From Spirochaetia bacterium (GTDB lineage: Bacteria; Spirochaetota; Leptospiria; Turneriellales; JAOUOS01), in contig JAOUOS010000014.1 in NCBI GenBank assembly GCA_029880285.1, forward strand, positions 1 to 64,000: DNA of 64,000 nt, read 5' to 3'. Below are positions 15,502 through 24,545 of this stretch, piece by piece (within the stretch, counting starts at the first letter, position 1; every line of letters starts with the position of its first letter). The position numbers and the translations under genes are program-made. Under the pieces are notes generated by a model. That model searched no databases and had not been told where the DNA came from. It saw only the letters and a list, made by a program, of their open reading frames with translations.

Positions 15502-16407
15502 TTATTTAATAATGCTTTGTAAAGCTTTTTTCAACGAATCAAATTTATAGTTATATTGATTTTTAATTAATATATCGGGTATTACATACTGAGAACCTAA
15601 AGCTAACTGTGATGCTTCACCTAGAATAATTTTTAATGCGAAAGCAGGGGTTTTTATAAAAGACGGCCGAGACAAAGTGTTACCGAGAAGTTTTGAAAAT
15701 TCATTATTTGTAACCGGCAAGGGTAATACAAAATTTACCGGCCCTTTTATTTTTTTATTATGAAGGCAAAATTCAGCGGCGTCTGTCCAGTCATCAACAT
15801 GAATAAAACTCATAAAAGCTTTTCCGCTGCCTAAAGCCCCGCCTAGACCAAGCTTAAAAACGGGTATAAGTTTTTTTAAGATCCCTTCTTTTCCTAAAAT
15901 TATGCCGGTTCTAATATTTACAACGCGCCGCGTGGGTGTACCGGCTTTTTGCGATTCTTTTTCCCAGTTATACGCTGTTTTTTCTAAGAAAGAATGTGGA
16001 GATTCTAAAATAAATTTTTCGGTGTATTTTTTTTCAAGACTGTCAGGATAATATCCAATGGCCGAGGCACAAAAAAAATGTTTTACCGATTTAGGCAGGG
16101 CCGATACCAGTTTTTGGGTTGAAAGTACGCGAGAATTGTAAATTTCGTCTTTTCTTTTTTTACTCCATCTGCCAGAGCCTATATTTTCGCCCATTAAATG
16201 AAATACAGCCTCAATATTCTTTAAGGCTTCCAAAGGGAAGTCTTCTGTTTTGTAGTTCCATGAAAAATAACTCCCTTTTAAGTTTAATTTATTTTTTGCT
16301 TTTTCTTTATTTCTTGAAATATAAGTCAAAGAATGTTTCAAAGCCGTAAGTTTTTTAGCAAGTTCATATCCAAGATAACCCGTGGCGCCGGTAATAAGTA
16401 TGTTCAT
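15502..16407 (-). CDS. TIGR01777-family NAD-dependent epimerase/sugar-nucleotide-like protein
   Basis: The 301-residue extended SDR has GATGYLGYELAKKL at the N-terminus (cofactor binding), HLMGENIGSGRWSKKRKDEI, and the C-terminal DUF1731-like part near residues 240-290. These features fit the YfcH/TIGR01777 group, whose substrate is not established. The gene lies 46 bases upstream of the transglycosylase and may be co-transcribed. It is divergent from gpsA, with an 86-base shared promoter region. Confidence 0.9.
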   Translation of the reverse strand: MNILITGATGYLGYELAKKLTALKHSLTYISRNKEKAKNKLNLKGSYFSWNYKTEDFPLEALKNIEAVFHLMGENIGSGRWSKKRKDEIYNSRVLSTQKLVSALPKSVKHFFCASAIGYYPDSLEKKYTEKFILESPHSFLEKTAYNWEKESQKAGTPTRRVVNIRTGIILGKEGILKKLIPVFKLGLGGALGSGKAFMSFIHVDDWTDAAEFCLHNKKIKGPVNFVLPLPVTNNEFSKLLGNTLSRPSFIKTPAFALKIILGEASQLALGSQYVIPDILIKNQYNYKFDSLKKALQSIIK

Positions 16408-16493
16408 AAAATGAATATGATAAAATATAGTCTGGTTGTCAAAAACATTAATTTTTTTCTTTACACCTCCATAGATGTTTAAGCTTTTAATTT

Positions 16494-17525
16494 ATGAATG
16501 TAGTGATATTGGGCGCGGGATCATTTGGCACGGCGTTAGCTCTTGTATTGGCAGATAATGGGCACAGAGTTAAAATATGGAGCCATCTTGAAGAAATTGC
16601 CAAAGAAATTAATGAAAAAAGAGAAAACGCAATTTTTTTGCCCGAAGTTCCCCTTTCAAATACTATAACCGCTACTCATCAATTTGAAGAAGCTTTTGAA
16701 AATGCCGAGCTTGTTCTTTCGGTTGTTCCCACACAGGTTACTCGTGAGGTATGGGAAAAAGCAAAAAATCATCTTCCGCCCGAGGTTCTTATAATATCAG
16801 CATCAAAAGGTATAGAGCAGGGTACCTTAAAATTAGTAAATGAAATTATAATAGATGAAATAGGCGTAGAAAATAAAGACAGGCTTCTTTTTCTATCTGG
16901 ACCTTCTTTTGCTAAAGAAGTCGCGCGAAAAATTCCTACATTAGTTACAATAGCCGGGAACAATAAAGAAAATATTATGAAAGCTCAGCATATTTTTAAA
17001 AATGCTTATTTTAGAACTTATGGTACCACAGATGTCATTGGTGTTGAACTTGGCGGCGCGTTAAAAAATATTATTGCTCTTGCCTGTGGTATAAGTGACG
17101 GGCTGGGTATGGGCCATAACAGCCGGGCTGCCATTATGACAAGAGGTCTGGCCGAAATCGCCAGACTTGGCATAGCTATGGGCGCTAAACCTGTTACTTT
17201 TATGGGTCTAGCCGGGGTTGGTGATTTAATTTTAACATGTACGGGTGATCTTTCAAGAAACAGAAGTGTAGGTTTGCAAATAGGTTTTGGTAAAAAAGTG
17301 GATGAAATATTAAAAGATATGCGTATGGTTGCTGAAGGTGTTACAACCACAGAAAGCGCCTATCAGCTGTCGAAAAAGAAAAATGTAGAAATGCCCATAA
17401 CAGAATATGCCTATGAAATACTTTATAAAGGCAGATCTCCGGCTGATACATTAAAAGATATGATGAGCAGAAAGCTTAGATTTGAAGAAGATAATGTAGA
17501 AGATAATGAAGAAGCTCTCCTTTAA
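16494..17525 (+). CDS. gpsA: Glycerol-3-phosphate dehydrogenase [NAD(P)+]
   Basis: The 343-residue protein has GAGSFGTALA (7-16) for NAD(P) binding, a VVPTQ-type motif, LSGPSFAKEV, and the catalytic Lys in GGALKNIIALACGISDGLG. The C-terminal motif GLAGVGDLILTCTGDLSRN completes the family pattern. It reduces dihydroxyacetone phosphate to sn-glycerol 3-phosphate for phospholipid synthesis. The gene overlaps the acyltransferase gene by 20 bases, linking two lipid-synthesis steps. No ribosome binding site is visible before ATG 16494. Confidence 0.97.
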   Translation: MNVVILGAGSFGTALALVLADNGHRVKIWSHLEEIAKEINEKRENAIFLPEVPLSNTITATHQFEEAFENAELVLSVVPTQVTREVWEKAKNHLPPEVLIISASKGIEQGTLKLVNEIIIDEIGVENKDRLLFLSGPSFAKEVARKIPTLVTIAGNNKENIMKAQHIFKNAYFRTYGTTDVIGVELGGALKNIIALACGISDGLGMGHNSRAAIMTRGLAEIARLGIAMGAKPVTFMGLAGVGDLILTCTGDLSRNRSVGLQIGFGKKVDEILKDMRMVAEGVTTTESAYQLSKKKNVEMPITEYAYEILYKGRSPADTLKDMMSRKLRFEEDNVEDNEEALL

Positions 17526-18426
17526 AAAAAAAATTATTAAATTTATAGAATTTATAATTGTACGTTTAATTTTTTTTTTATTTAGTATTGTTCCCTTTTC
17601 ATTAAGAGTAATTATTACAGAAAAAATAGGGCTTTCATTGTATTATCTCTCTAAGAAATACAGAAACAAAGTTTTAGAAAACCTTTCTTTTGCTTTTCCC
17701 GAAAAAGACAACAAGTGGAAAACGCATACAGCTAAAAAAAATTTTATGAATCTAGGAAGATTTTTTTCTGAGTTTATACAACTAAATCATCTTAGTAAAA
17801 AATTTTTAGCCAAGTGGTTTGTGGTTGACGATGAAGAGTTAAAAGATGAATTAAAAGACGGATGTATTGCGATTTTAGGTCATTTAGGAAATTGGGAGTG
17901 GATTGGAGTTTATGCGGGAATGTTTTGGGAAGATAAAGTTTTTACTCTGGCGAAACCGCAGTCAAATCCCTGGTCAAATAGATTTATAGATAAAATTAGA
18001 ACTAAATATGGATTAAAGATTATTTATACGAACGAAAGTTCCTTGAAAATTTTTAGAAAAATAAAGGAAACAAAAGTACTAGGCTTTATAGCCGATCAAG
18101 ACGCGGGAAGCAGAGGAAAGTTTTTTTCTTTTCTTGGCAGAGCGGCGTCAACATTTATGGGGCCTGCTAATTTCGCCAGAATGGGTAATTTACCCGCTTT
18201 TTTTTATTGGTCCTACCGTGATGAAAAAAAAAGACTCGTATTAAAAAGCCAGAAAATTTCACTGCCTGCCATAGATAAAGAAAAATATCCTGAAAAATGG
18301 GAAATTGAATTTACTAAAGCATGGGTAAAACTTTTAGAAGAGAAAGCAAAAAAACATCCAGAGGATTATTTCTGGGTTCATTCACGCTGGAAGACAAAAC
18401 CTAAAAATAATGATATTGTTTATTAA
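17506..18426 (+). CDS. LpxL/HtrB-like lipid A acyltransferase
   Basis: The 306-residue protein has an N-terminal membrane segment (about 14-35) and the LPLAT catalytic motif H126-x4-E131 in GHLGNWEW, followed by AKPQSNPW and IADQDAGSRG-type motifs characteristic of LpxL/LpxM. These enzymes transfer an acyl group to lipid A precursors at the inner membrane. The gene starts inside gpsA (20-base overlap), implying coupled expression. I cannot distinguish primary from secondary acyl specificity. Its presence supports an LPS-type outer membrane. Confidence 0.9.
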   Translation: MKKLSFKKKIIKFIEFIIVRLIFFLFSIVPFSLRVIITEKIGLSLYYLSKKYRNKVLENLSFAFPEKDNKWKTHTAKKNFMNLGRFFSEFIQLNHLSKKFLAKWFVVDDEELKDELKDGCIAILGHLGNWEWIGVYAGMFWEDKVFTLAKPQSNPWSNRFIDKIRTKYGLKIIYTNESSLKIFRKIKETKVLGFIADQDAGSRGKFFSFLGRAASTFMGPANFARMGNLPAFFYWSYRDEKKRLVLKSQKISLPAIDKEKYPEKWEIEFTKAWVKLLEEKAKKHPEDYFWVHSRWKTKPKNNDIVY

Positions 18427-18430
18427 AAGA

Positions 18431-19297
18431 TTATTTATTCTTTATAAACTCACAAACTATCATATCGCCCATGTGATTTTGTTTCGCCAATGAGTCGAAA
18501 ATTATTTTTAAGAATTTATAAAAAAAACCTGCATTTTCTTTTGTTGTAAATCCTGAGCCGTATGTAAAAGAAGTTGTCATAGAAAATCCGTTTGTTTTTG
18601 CCAGCTCTTTGAGAGATTTTCGGGTAAAAAACCAAATATGTTCCGGCACATTTAAGTAACGCCAGTTTTTTTTCTTTATCCGCGCGAAAAAGCCCAGATG
18701 ACAGGTCGAAAGGTATAGTTTTCCGTTTGGTTTTAATATTTTATTTATCTTATTTAAAAACGCCGATGGATTCTCAAGATGTTCAATAGAGGCCCATAAA
18801 GTAACAAGATTATATTTTAAAGAGGGGAATTTTTTTTTCAAAAAATCTGCATTGTAAATTGTTAACTGTTTTTTTTTGGCGGCATTTGTCATTTGAGAGG
18901 CAATATCAATGCCTTCTGCCTGCCAGTTTCTATTTTTTAAATATTCAACAAAGTAACCTGCCGCACAGCCTATATCAAGAGATAATTTATTTTTATCAGG
19001 CATCAATTTTTCCCAGCTATAAAAATTTAAATCGTTAAGATTTTTTTCAACAGTTCTGATAATTGTCTTTTTTACAGCTGTGCTTTCATAGTTATTATAT
19101 CCCCTGTCTGATCTTTTTTGAAAATACTCTTTTTGGTATAATTTGCGCGTTTCTTTAGAGTCAGGGATTGGATTTATCTGCCTAACTTTACAGTTTTTGC
19201 ACTGATAAATATTATAATTGTGTTTTGTTGATTGTGAATAAATTTTCCATAAAAAAGAAATATTATCGTTACAAATTGCGCAAGTATTTTTTTTCAT
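18431..19297 (-). CDS. Methyltransferase with N-terminal zinc-ribbon-like motif
   Basis: The 288-residue protein starts with two CxxC pairs (C-A-I-C near residue 6 and C-K-N-C near residue 34) that could bind zinc. A class I SAM-methyltransferase fold follows, with SLDIGCAAGYFVEYL and LVTLWASIEHLENP. This layout occurs in sugar or surface-polysaccharide methyltransferases, which fits the neighbouring lipid A acyltransferase, but the substrate is unknown. It faces the acyltransferase gene, with the stops four bases apart. Confidence 0.85.
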   Translation of the reverse strand: MKKNTCAICNDNISFLWKIYSQSTKHNYNIYQCKNCKVRQINPIPDSKETRKLYQKEYFQKRSDRGYNNYESTAVKKTIIRTVEKNLNDLNFYSWEKLMPDKNKLSLDIGCAAGYFVEYLKNRNWQAEGIDIASQMTNAAKKKQLTIYNADFLKKKFPSLKYNLVTLWASIEHLENPSAFLNKINKILKPNGKLYLSTCHLGFFARIKKKNWRYLNVPEHIWFFTRKSLKELAKTNGFSMTTSFTYGSGFTTKENAGFFYKFLKIIFDSLAKQNHMGDMIVCEFIKNK

Positions 19298-19430
19298 GCT
19301 TTATATGAGCTTTTCTTTTATACATTTGGCGTCAATATTTTTATGATATTTTAAATAGACAGATGATTTTATTTAAAATAATCTTTGTATTTATTGAAGT
19401 TATGTATGAAAAGCAGTCAATTTCGTTGAT

Positions 19431-19446
19431 TTATTGTCGACAATAA
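19431..19446. promoter_or_regulatory. 16-bp perfect palindrome, candidate operator
   Basis: The sequence ttattgtcgacaataa is its own reverse complement and lies 92 bases upstream of the PAS kinase start. A symmetric site of this size is typical of dimeric regulator operators. No copy was noticed elsewhere in the window, so the regulator is unknown. Confidence 0.35.
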
Positions 19447-19537
19447 CGTTTTAATAAACATATTGACCATATAAACATTTTTTCAAAGAATCATTTTCTA
19501 TAAAATATAAAGATAAAAGAAAAATGAGAAGAGTAAT

Positions 19538-21025
19538 ATGAAAACTGATAACTTAAAAGATATATTTCAAATTTCACAAAGTATAAATCGTGAATTTGTT
19601 AATTCTTTGCCGCAGATAATTATAGAAATAAGTTCTTCGGGCAGTATTCTTTTTACGAATCAAAAGGCTTTAAAAGTTTTGGGATACAAAAAAAAAGCTT
19701 TTCTCAAATTAAATATATTTGATTTGCTGGTTTCCACAAAAAAAGAAGATACAAAAAAAAATATTCAAAAAATAATAAGAAAATTAAAACCAAGCGACTC
19801 TAAATTTAATATAATAAAACACGATAAAAAACTAATTCCCTCACAAATTTATTTTATTCCGCAAAAAAAAAATAGAAATATTACAAGTATCTGGTGTGTT
19901 GTAACTGACACTTCAGAAGTTTATAAACTACAGGAAGAAAGTACAAAATTATTAAAAGCCGTAGAATACAGCCCGTCTACTATTTTAATAACAAATAAAG
20001 CGGGAAAAATTGAGTACGCGAACCAAAAGTTTTGTGAACAGACTGGTTATTCTTTAAGTGAAATAATAGGGAAAAATCCTCGTATGTTTAAATCAGGTCA
20101 AACAGAACGAAAAGTTTATATAGATTTATGGATGCATCTTTATAACCAGAAAGAATGGCGGGGAGAGTTTATAAATAAAAAGAAAAACGGAGAAATTTAT
20201 ATAGAAGAAGCCAGAATTGCACCTATAATTGATAGTACAGGTAAAACTGTTAATTATGTTGCTTTTAAAGATGATATTACCGTACAAAGAAAAGCTCAAA
20301 AAGAAATTGAGAAATATATGAAAGCGCTAGAACGAGTAAATAAATATAATGAGACATTAAATCATTTTAAACAGCTTTTTATTGATATCATTAGGCATGA
20401 TATATTAAATTCTGCTTTTTCGATAGATATTTGTATTAAATTTATTTTAGAGGCAAAAAGTGAAAAAGAACAAAAAGAAGCATATGAAATTTTATTAAAT
20501 ACTTCAAAGCAGTTGATAGATCTAATCGAAAACACAGCCAAATTTTCAAATTTAGAAGATATATCGAAAATTGATTTTAAACTAATTGATTTAAATCAAA
20601 TTTTAACAACAGCAGTTAAAAATAACGAAAAATATGCTAAAGAAAAAAATCTTAAAATTATAAATCTTGCGAAAGGAAAGTTTGCTGCTCTTGTTAATCC
20701 TTTATTGACAGAAGTATTTAGCAATGTTATCTCTAATTCTATAAAATATGCTTCTAATAGTGAAAAAATTGAAATTGATATTAAAAAACAAAAAGAAAAC
20801 TATATTATTTCATTTGCAGACTTTGGAGAAGGGGTGCCGGATGAATATAAAAAGAAAATTTTTGAACGCTTCGAAAGGCATAAAAAAGAAGGAATCTTGG
20901 GAACAGGATTAGGCTTAGCGATTTGTAAACGTATTGTAGAGTTTCATGAAGGAAAAATATGGGTAGAAGATAATCCTATGGGTGGTTCTATATTTAAGGT
21001 GAATATTCCTAAAAATAAAAAATAA
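19538..21025 (+). CDS. PAS-PAS sensor histidine kinase
   Basis: The 495-residue cytoplasmic kinase has two PAS domains (about 20-130 and 145-265, the second with NKAGKIEYANQKFCEQTGY and GKNPRMFKSGQT), then a coiled linker. The dimerisation helix carries the phospho-acceptor His in DIIRHDILNSAF, and the ATPase domain has N, G1 (DFGEGVPDEY) and G2 (GTGLGLAICKRIVEF) boxes. No receiver or membrane segment is present, so the cognate regulator is encoded elsewhere. The LytTR regulator nearby is convergent and has its own terminator-separated unit. Confidence 0.93.
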   Translation: MKTDNLKDIFQISQSINREFVNSLPQIIIEISSSGSILFTNQKALKVLGYKKKAFLKLNIFDLLVSTKKEDTKKNIQKIIRKLKPSDSKFNIIKHDKKLIPSQIYFIPQKKNRNITSIWCVVTDTSEVYKLQEESTKLLKAVEYSPSTILITNKAGKIEYANQKFCEQTGYSLSEIIGKNPRMFKSGQTERKVYIDLWMHLYNQKEWRGEFINKKKNGEIYIEEARIAPIIDSTGKTVNYVAFKDDITVQRKAQKEIEKYMKALERVNKYNETLNHFKQLFIDIIRHDILNSAFSIDICIKFILEAKSEKEQKEAYEILLNTSKQLIDLIENTAKFSNLEDISKIDFKLIDLNQILTTAVKNNEKYAKEKNLKIINLAKGKFAALVNPLLTEVFSNVISNSIKYASNSEKIEIDIKKQKENYIISFADFGEGVPDEYKKKIFERFERHKKEGILGTGLGLAICKRIVEFHEGKIWVEDNPMGGSIFKVNIPKNKK

Positions 21026-21045
21026 AAAATATTATTATTAAAAAT

Positions 21046-21080
21046 AAATTCGCGGGTCATTTAAAATGACCCGCGAATTT
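21046..21080. terminator. Bidirectional hairpin terminator
   Basis: A perfect 15-bp inverted repeat, aaattcgcgggtcat (21046-21060) and atgacccgcgaattt (21066-21080), has a 5-base loop. It lies just after the PAS kinase stop and before the convergent LytTR regulator, and can serve both. Flanking A/T tracts are present. Confidence 0.7.
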
Positions 21081-21260
21081 AAGTTGATTCGGTTAAGATT
21101 TATTGGTTGGTGAACTAATTAATATTAATCCTTAATTTAACATAATATAAACACATTTATTTTAAAAAGAAAGTGATTTTTCGTAAAAGGTATTATTTGA
21201 TTCGTGAAATGCAGTTTGAGTTCGTGAATTGTTTGAATGAGTAATGATTAAAACAATTTT

Positions 21261-21974
21261 TTAAATAATTTGATTTTTTATTTTCTTAAAATGACCACGA
21301 CTAATGGGAATTTGAGCCTCATTATGTAATATCGCCAAATAATTACCATTAAAAAGAGGTTCTATTTGCTTTATAACTGATTTTCTAAGCACATATTTTC
21401 TATGAACTTGAATAAAATCTTTTTTATCAAGAAGATTAAAAATACGAGACAAAGACTTACACACCCGGTATCTTTTTTTTTCAGCGAATAAGTTGGTGTA
21501 TTTATCATCTGCTTCAAGATAAATAATATCAGAAATGGCTATTGGTAAAATTTTTTCTTCTAATTTAAGCCATAGATAATCAATCAATTCATCTTTTTTT
21601 TCTTTCTTAAGATTTAAAACATTAATGGCCCGGTTTAACGCAGTAAATAATCTCGATTCGTTAAAGGGTTTTACTATATAATCGACAACTCCAATTTCAT
21701 ACGCTTTTATGGCATACTCATCGTATGAAGTAATAAATATAATTAAAGGCAGATTATCAATTTCTGATAATACATCAAGGGTGTTTTTTATCGGCAGGTC
21801 AATATCTAATAAAGCTATATCAGGTTTGGTTTCTATTAAAAGTTTTTCTAATTCTAATCCATCTTTAGCTACACCGGCGAGTTTAAATTCTTTCTTTTGA
21901 GATAAAAGTTTTTGAATATAAACACGAATAGGGAGTTCATCTTCTGCAATAATAACAGTAGGTTTAGTTTTCAT
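21261..21974 (-). CDS. LytTR-type response regulator
   Basis: The 237-residue protein has an N-terminal receiver (IIAEDELPIRVYI, phospho-acceptor Asp in DIALLDIDLPI, Lys in IVKPFN) and a C-terminal LytTR DNA-binding domain (about 140-235, with DIIYLEADDKYTNLF and FIQVHRKYVLRKSVI). LytTR regulators bind direct repeats and often control cell-envelope or signalling genes. Its sensor kinase is not adjacent in an operon. The gene is convergent with the PAS kinase and divergent from doxX. Confidence 0.93.
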   Translation of the reverse strand: MKTKPTVIIAEDELPIRVYIQKLLSQKKEFKLAGVAKDGLELEKLLIETKPDIALLDIDLPIKNTLDVLSEIDNLPLIIFITSYDEYAIKAYEIGVVDYIVKPFNESRLFTALNRAINVLNLKKEKKDELIDYLWLKLEEKILPIAISDIIYLEADDKYTNLFAEKKRYRVCKSLSRIFNLLDKKDFIQVHRKYVLRKSVIKQIEPLFNGNYLAILHNEAQIPISRGHFKKIKNQII

Positions 21975-22130
21975 ATATAATAATGGAGCAGATACCTAAA
22001 CCATTGGAGAAAAACCTAATAATTTGTAAATAAAACAAATTACAAGGCAGCCCTTAAAAATATTTAGTCATTAAAAAAAAAAATAACTAAATTATTAACA
22101 TAAAAACTAAAATATATAATAGGAGACTTT

Positions 22131-22499
22131 ATGAGAGTATTAACGGTACTTATAGCTAGAGTTGTTTTTGCTGTACCTATGGGTTTTTTTGGTGTATCTC
22201 ATTTCTTAAAAGCAGGGAATATGACAGGTATGGTACCCCAGTGGCTTCCGTATCCTATTGCTTGGGTTTATTTTACAGGTGCCTGCCTAATCGCGGCGGC
22301 AATAGGTATTGCCGTTAATAAAAAAGGCAGAATGGCTGCCTTCTTACTTGCTATACTTATTCTGTCTTTCGTACTATTCGTTCATGTGCCGGGATTATCA
22401 GATGAAGCCAGAAAACAATTTGCTATGATAAGTTTAATGAAAGATATTGCTATAATAGGGGGCGCGTTAACTCTCGCTGGCGTGATGCCGCCTGAATAA
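22131..22499 (+). CDS. DoxX-family membrane protein
   Basis: The 122-residue protein has four predicted membrane helices and the DoxX-like N-terminal pattern RVVFAVPMGFFGVSHFLKAG, with two Pro-rich loops. DoxX proteins are small inner-membrane proteins whose biochemical role is poorly defined; some are linked to redox or thiol stress. A clear ribosome binding site (ataggagact) precedes ATG 22131. The next gene starts one base after its stop, suggesting co-transcription. Confidence 0.8.
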   Translation: MRVLTVLIARVVFAVPMGFFGVSHFLKAGNMTGMVPQWLPYPIAWVYFTGACLIAAAIGIAVNKKGRMAAFLLAILILSFVLFVHVPGLSDEARKQFAMISLMKDIAIIGGALTLAGVMPPE

Positions 22500-22500
22500 A

Positions 22501-23148
22501 ATGAAAAAAATAATTTTTATCTTAATATTCATCAGTTTAACCAATTTAGGCAAAATTTTCGCGAATACAAACTATTCTTCATTTATTGTGACAAATTCAA
22601 TGTCGCTAGATTATGAGCCAACTTCAAGCAGTAAAATGGATGAAATATCTCCAATAAACATGGCGTTATTAGACTCTTTAATTCCAGGATACGGATTAAT
22701 CTCTTTGGGTGAAACCAGTTGGGGATTGAGTTATATGGGCATAAAACTTATGGGGGCGGGATTTATATATTTTTCTTACTATGATTATTTGTATAAGAAT
22801 TCAGTTTATAAAGCAGCGAAGATAAGGCAGGCAGATGAACCAGGGATACTTTATTTTAAGTATCCCAAAAATAGGAAAAAATTATATTCTGTTAATGATT
22901 TAAGAAACAGTTCGGAATCGGCTTTTTTATTGTTTTTGTTCTCGTCTTTATTTGAGACAATTACATACGCTGTAAACTTTTATCATACATATGTAACTGC
23001 TGAACAAAAACAAAGACTAAGCGGCCCCTATTATAAATTAAAAATAACAGAAATGAAAACCAGCTATTTAAAAAAATCTGACAACTTGAATGCCAGATAT
23101 GTAAACTTAAATATTGGGCTGGGCTGGCAAAAAAAAATAAATATCTAA
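22501..23148 (+). CDS. Exported membrane-associated protein of unknown function
   Basis: The 215-residue protein has a signal peptide (KKIIFILIFISLTNLGKIFA). Hydrophobic segments around 60-95 (LLDSLIPGYGLISLGETSWG, MGIKLMGAGFIYFSYYDYLY) and 140-165 follow. The glycine- and tyrosine-rich PGYG region resembles the DUF5683 / P13-like outer-envelope proteins of spirochaetes, but I am not sure of this. It starts one base after doxX and probably belongs to the same transcript. Confidence 0.6.
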   Translation: MKKIIFILIFISLTNLGKIFANTNYSSFIVTNSMSLDYEPTSSSKMDEISPINMALLDSLIPGYGLISLGETSWGLSYMGIKLMGAGFIYFSYYDYLYKNSVYKAAKIRQADEPGILYFKYPKNRKKLYSVNDLRNSSESAFLLFLFSSLFETITYAVNFYHTYVTAEQKQRLSGPYYKLKITEMKTSYLKKSDNLNARYVNLNIGLGWQKKINI

Positions 23149-23552
23149 AAATCAGATAAGTTAAAATTTAACGGCATAATTTGGTTAGTGTCTGGTATAT
23201 GATCGCCTGTTATAGCTGCTAATGCGATAGGTAGTTCACCTCTAGAAAGAGAGCGGGCGGTTTGAATTAGTTTTTGGCCTTGATAAAACTGAATTAAAAA
23301 CCCCTTACCAGTTTTTTTTAATTTAAAAATAAAAAAAGCAGATGTATCAGATTTATATTCCAGAGGATAGTGTCTTTTTTTATTAATTTCATAAATAGAT
23401 AACTCAACAGTTTCAATATCAATATCCGCGTCTATAAAAAAAGATAAGGTTGAGTTTATTTGACTATTTTTTTTCTGCTTTTTTTGAGGTGTCTGGCAAT
23501 TGAAAAATCCTAAGGCCAGAATAAGCACTGTCAGTTTCAAATATACCATCAT
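23145..23552 (-). CDS. Lipoprotein of unknown function
   Basis: The 135-residue product has a signal peptide of about 20 residues with a lipobox ending GFFNC, so Cys should be lipidated; Asn before Cys fits relaxed spirochaetal lipoboxes. The remainder is a short beta-rich domain with no recognised motif. The start lies 89 bases inside the upstream REC-HATPase gene in another frame, so the signal peptide is encoded in the overlap. The 3' end overlaps the convergent exported-protein gene by four bases. Confidence 0.6.
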   Translation of the reverse strand: MMVYLKLTVLILALGFFNCQTPQKKQKKNSQINSTLSFFIDADIDIETVELSIYEINKKRHYPLEYKSDTSAFFIFKLKKTGKGFLIQFYQGQKLIQTARSLSRGELPIALAAITGDHIPDTNQIMPLNFNLSDF

Positions 23553-24432
23553 AGATAGTTATTATTTCGGTTGATTTATTGGGATTAATTATAAAATAAT
23601 GTTCACCTGTAAGACGCCTTATTAAATCAAGCCCTCTGCCGCTGGTTGAAATTTTTTCACTAACATCAATCCCTTTTTTTATGGAATCTTCAATTAAAGC
23701 TTGTTGTTTAGCCGCTTTTTTTAAAGGATTTATTATCTTATCATAAATTAAAGTTCCGCAGTAATCTCTTACAGATATTCCAAATTTACTATCAGACATT
23801 CCATATTCTACAATTACTTTATAAGGTGATGGGAGTTCCAGTGGTTCACCCGCTTCTTTTTTGTCACTGAATCCGTGTGAATGGTAAACTGCGTTAGTAA
23901 GAATTTCTTGTAATACAAGGCTTATTTCCATTTTCATGGTAGAGGCGAAATTCATTTGAGTGATTAACGACATTACTTCTGCGATAACACCTCTTATTTG
24001 GTTTGAAGAGATTATTTCTATTTTATGAATTTGTTTTATATTTGAAAGATAATTAGTTAAGCCGAAAAGATTTTTTTCGCTGAAATTGCATAATTTATTA
24101 GCGATAGTTAAAAGTTCATCAGATTTTATGGGTTTAATTAATATTTGCATAATTTCATGTTTTAAAATAAAATTATAATGCTTCTCGATATTTTCATCAC
24201 ATGTTAAAACCAGAGGAACTTTGTATTTTTCTATAATAGTATCAATAATTTTTTTTGCGTGTTTTGCGATATCTAAATCGATTAGTACAAATTTGAATTT
24301 ATTATTTTCTAATGAACTAAGACCTGATGTTTCATCTTCATTAATGATACAATTATAGCCATTTTTTGATAGTATTTGCTTTAATACATTCTGGTAAACT
24401 GGATTTTGTTCTAATATTAATATACTATTCAC
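23464..24432 (-). CDS. Receiver-like domain fused to RsbW-type HATPase
   Basis: The 322-residue protein has an N-terminal receiver-like fold (LEQNPVYQNVL, VLIDLDIAKH holding the candidate phospho-acceptor Asp, and the conserved Lys in LIKPIKSDE). A C-terminal GHKL ATPase domain like anti-sigma kinases follows, with the N-box LQEILTNAVYHS and the nucleotide loop STSGRGLDLIRRL. The usual G1 D-x-G-x-G reads DYCGTL here. The architecture suggests a phosphorylation-controlled partner-switching kinase. No sigma factor or anti-anti-sigma gene is adjacent. The 3' end overlaps the downstream lipoprotein by 89 bases. Confidence 0.8.
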   Translation of the reverse strand: MNSILILEQNPVYQNVLKQILSKNGYNCIINEDETSGLSSLENNKFKFVLIDLDIAKHAKKIIDTIIEKYKVPLVLTCDENIEKHYNFILKHEIMQILIKPIKSDELLTIANKLCNFSEKNLFGLTNYLSNIKQIHKIEIISSNQIRGVIAEVMSLITQMNFASTMKMEISLVLQEILTNAVYHSHGFSDKKEAGEPLELPSPYKVIVEYGMSDSKFGISVRDYCGTLIYDKIINPLKKAAKQQALIEDSIKKGIDVSEKISTSGRGLDLIRRLTGEHYFIINPNKSTEIITIYDGIFETDSAYSGLRIFQLPDTSKKAEKK

Positions 24433-24545
24433 TAATTTTTGGATTCTTACTTCTTAATCAATAGGTCAAGAATTATTTTATTTTTTATTTTTAATTAAAA
24501 TGTAAAAAATATTGCCTGTATGTTCTATTTTTAAAAAAATGATGT

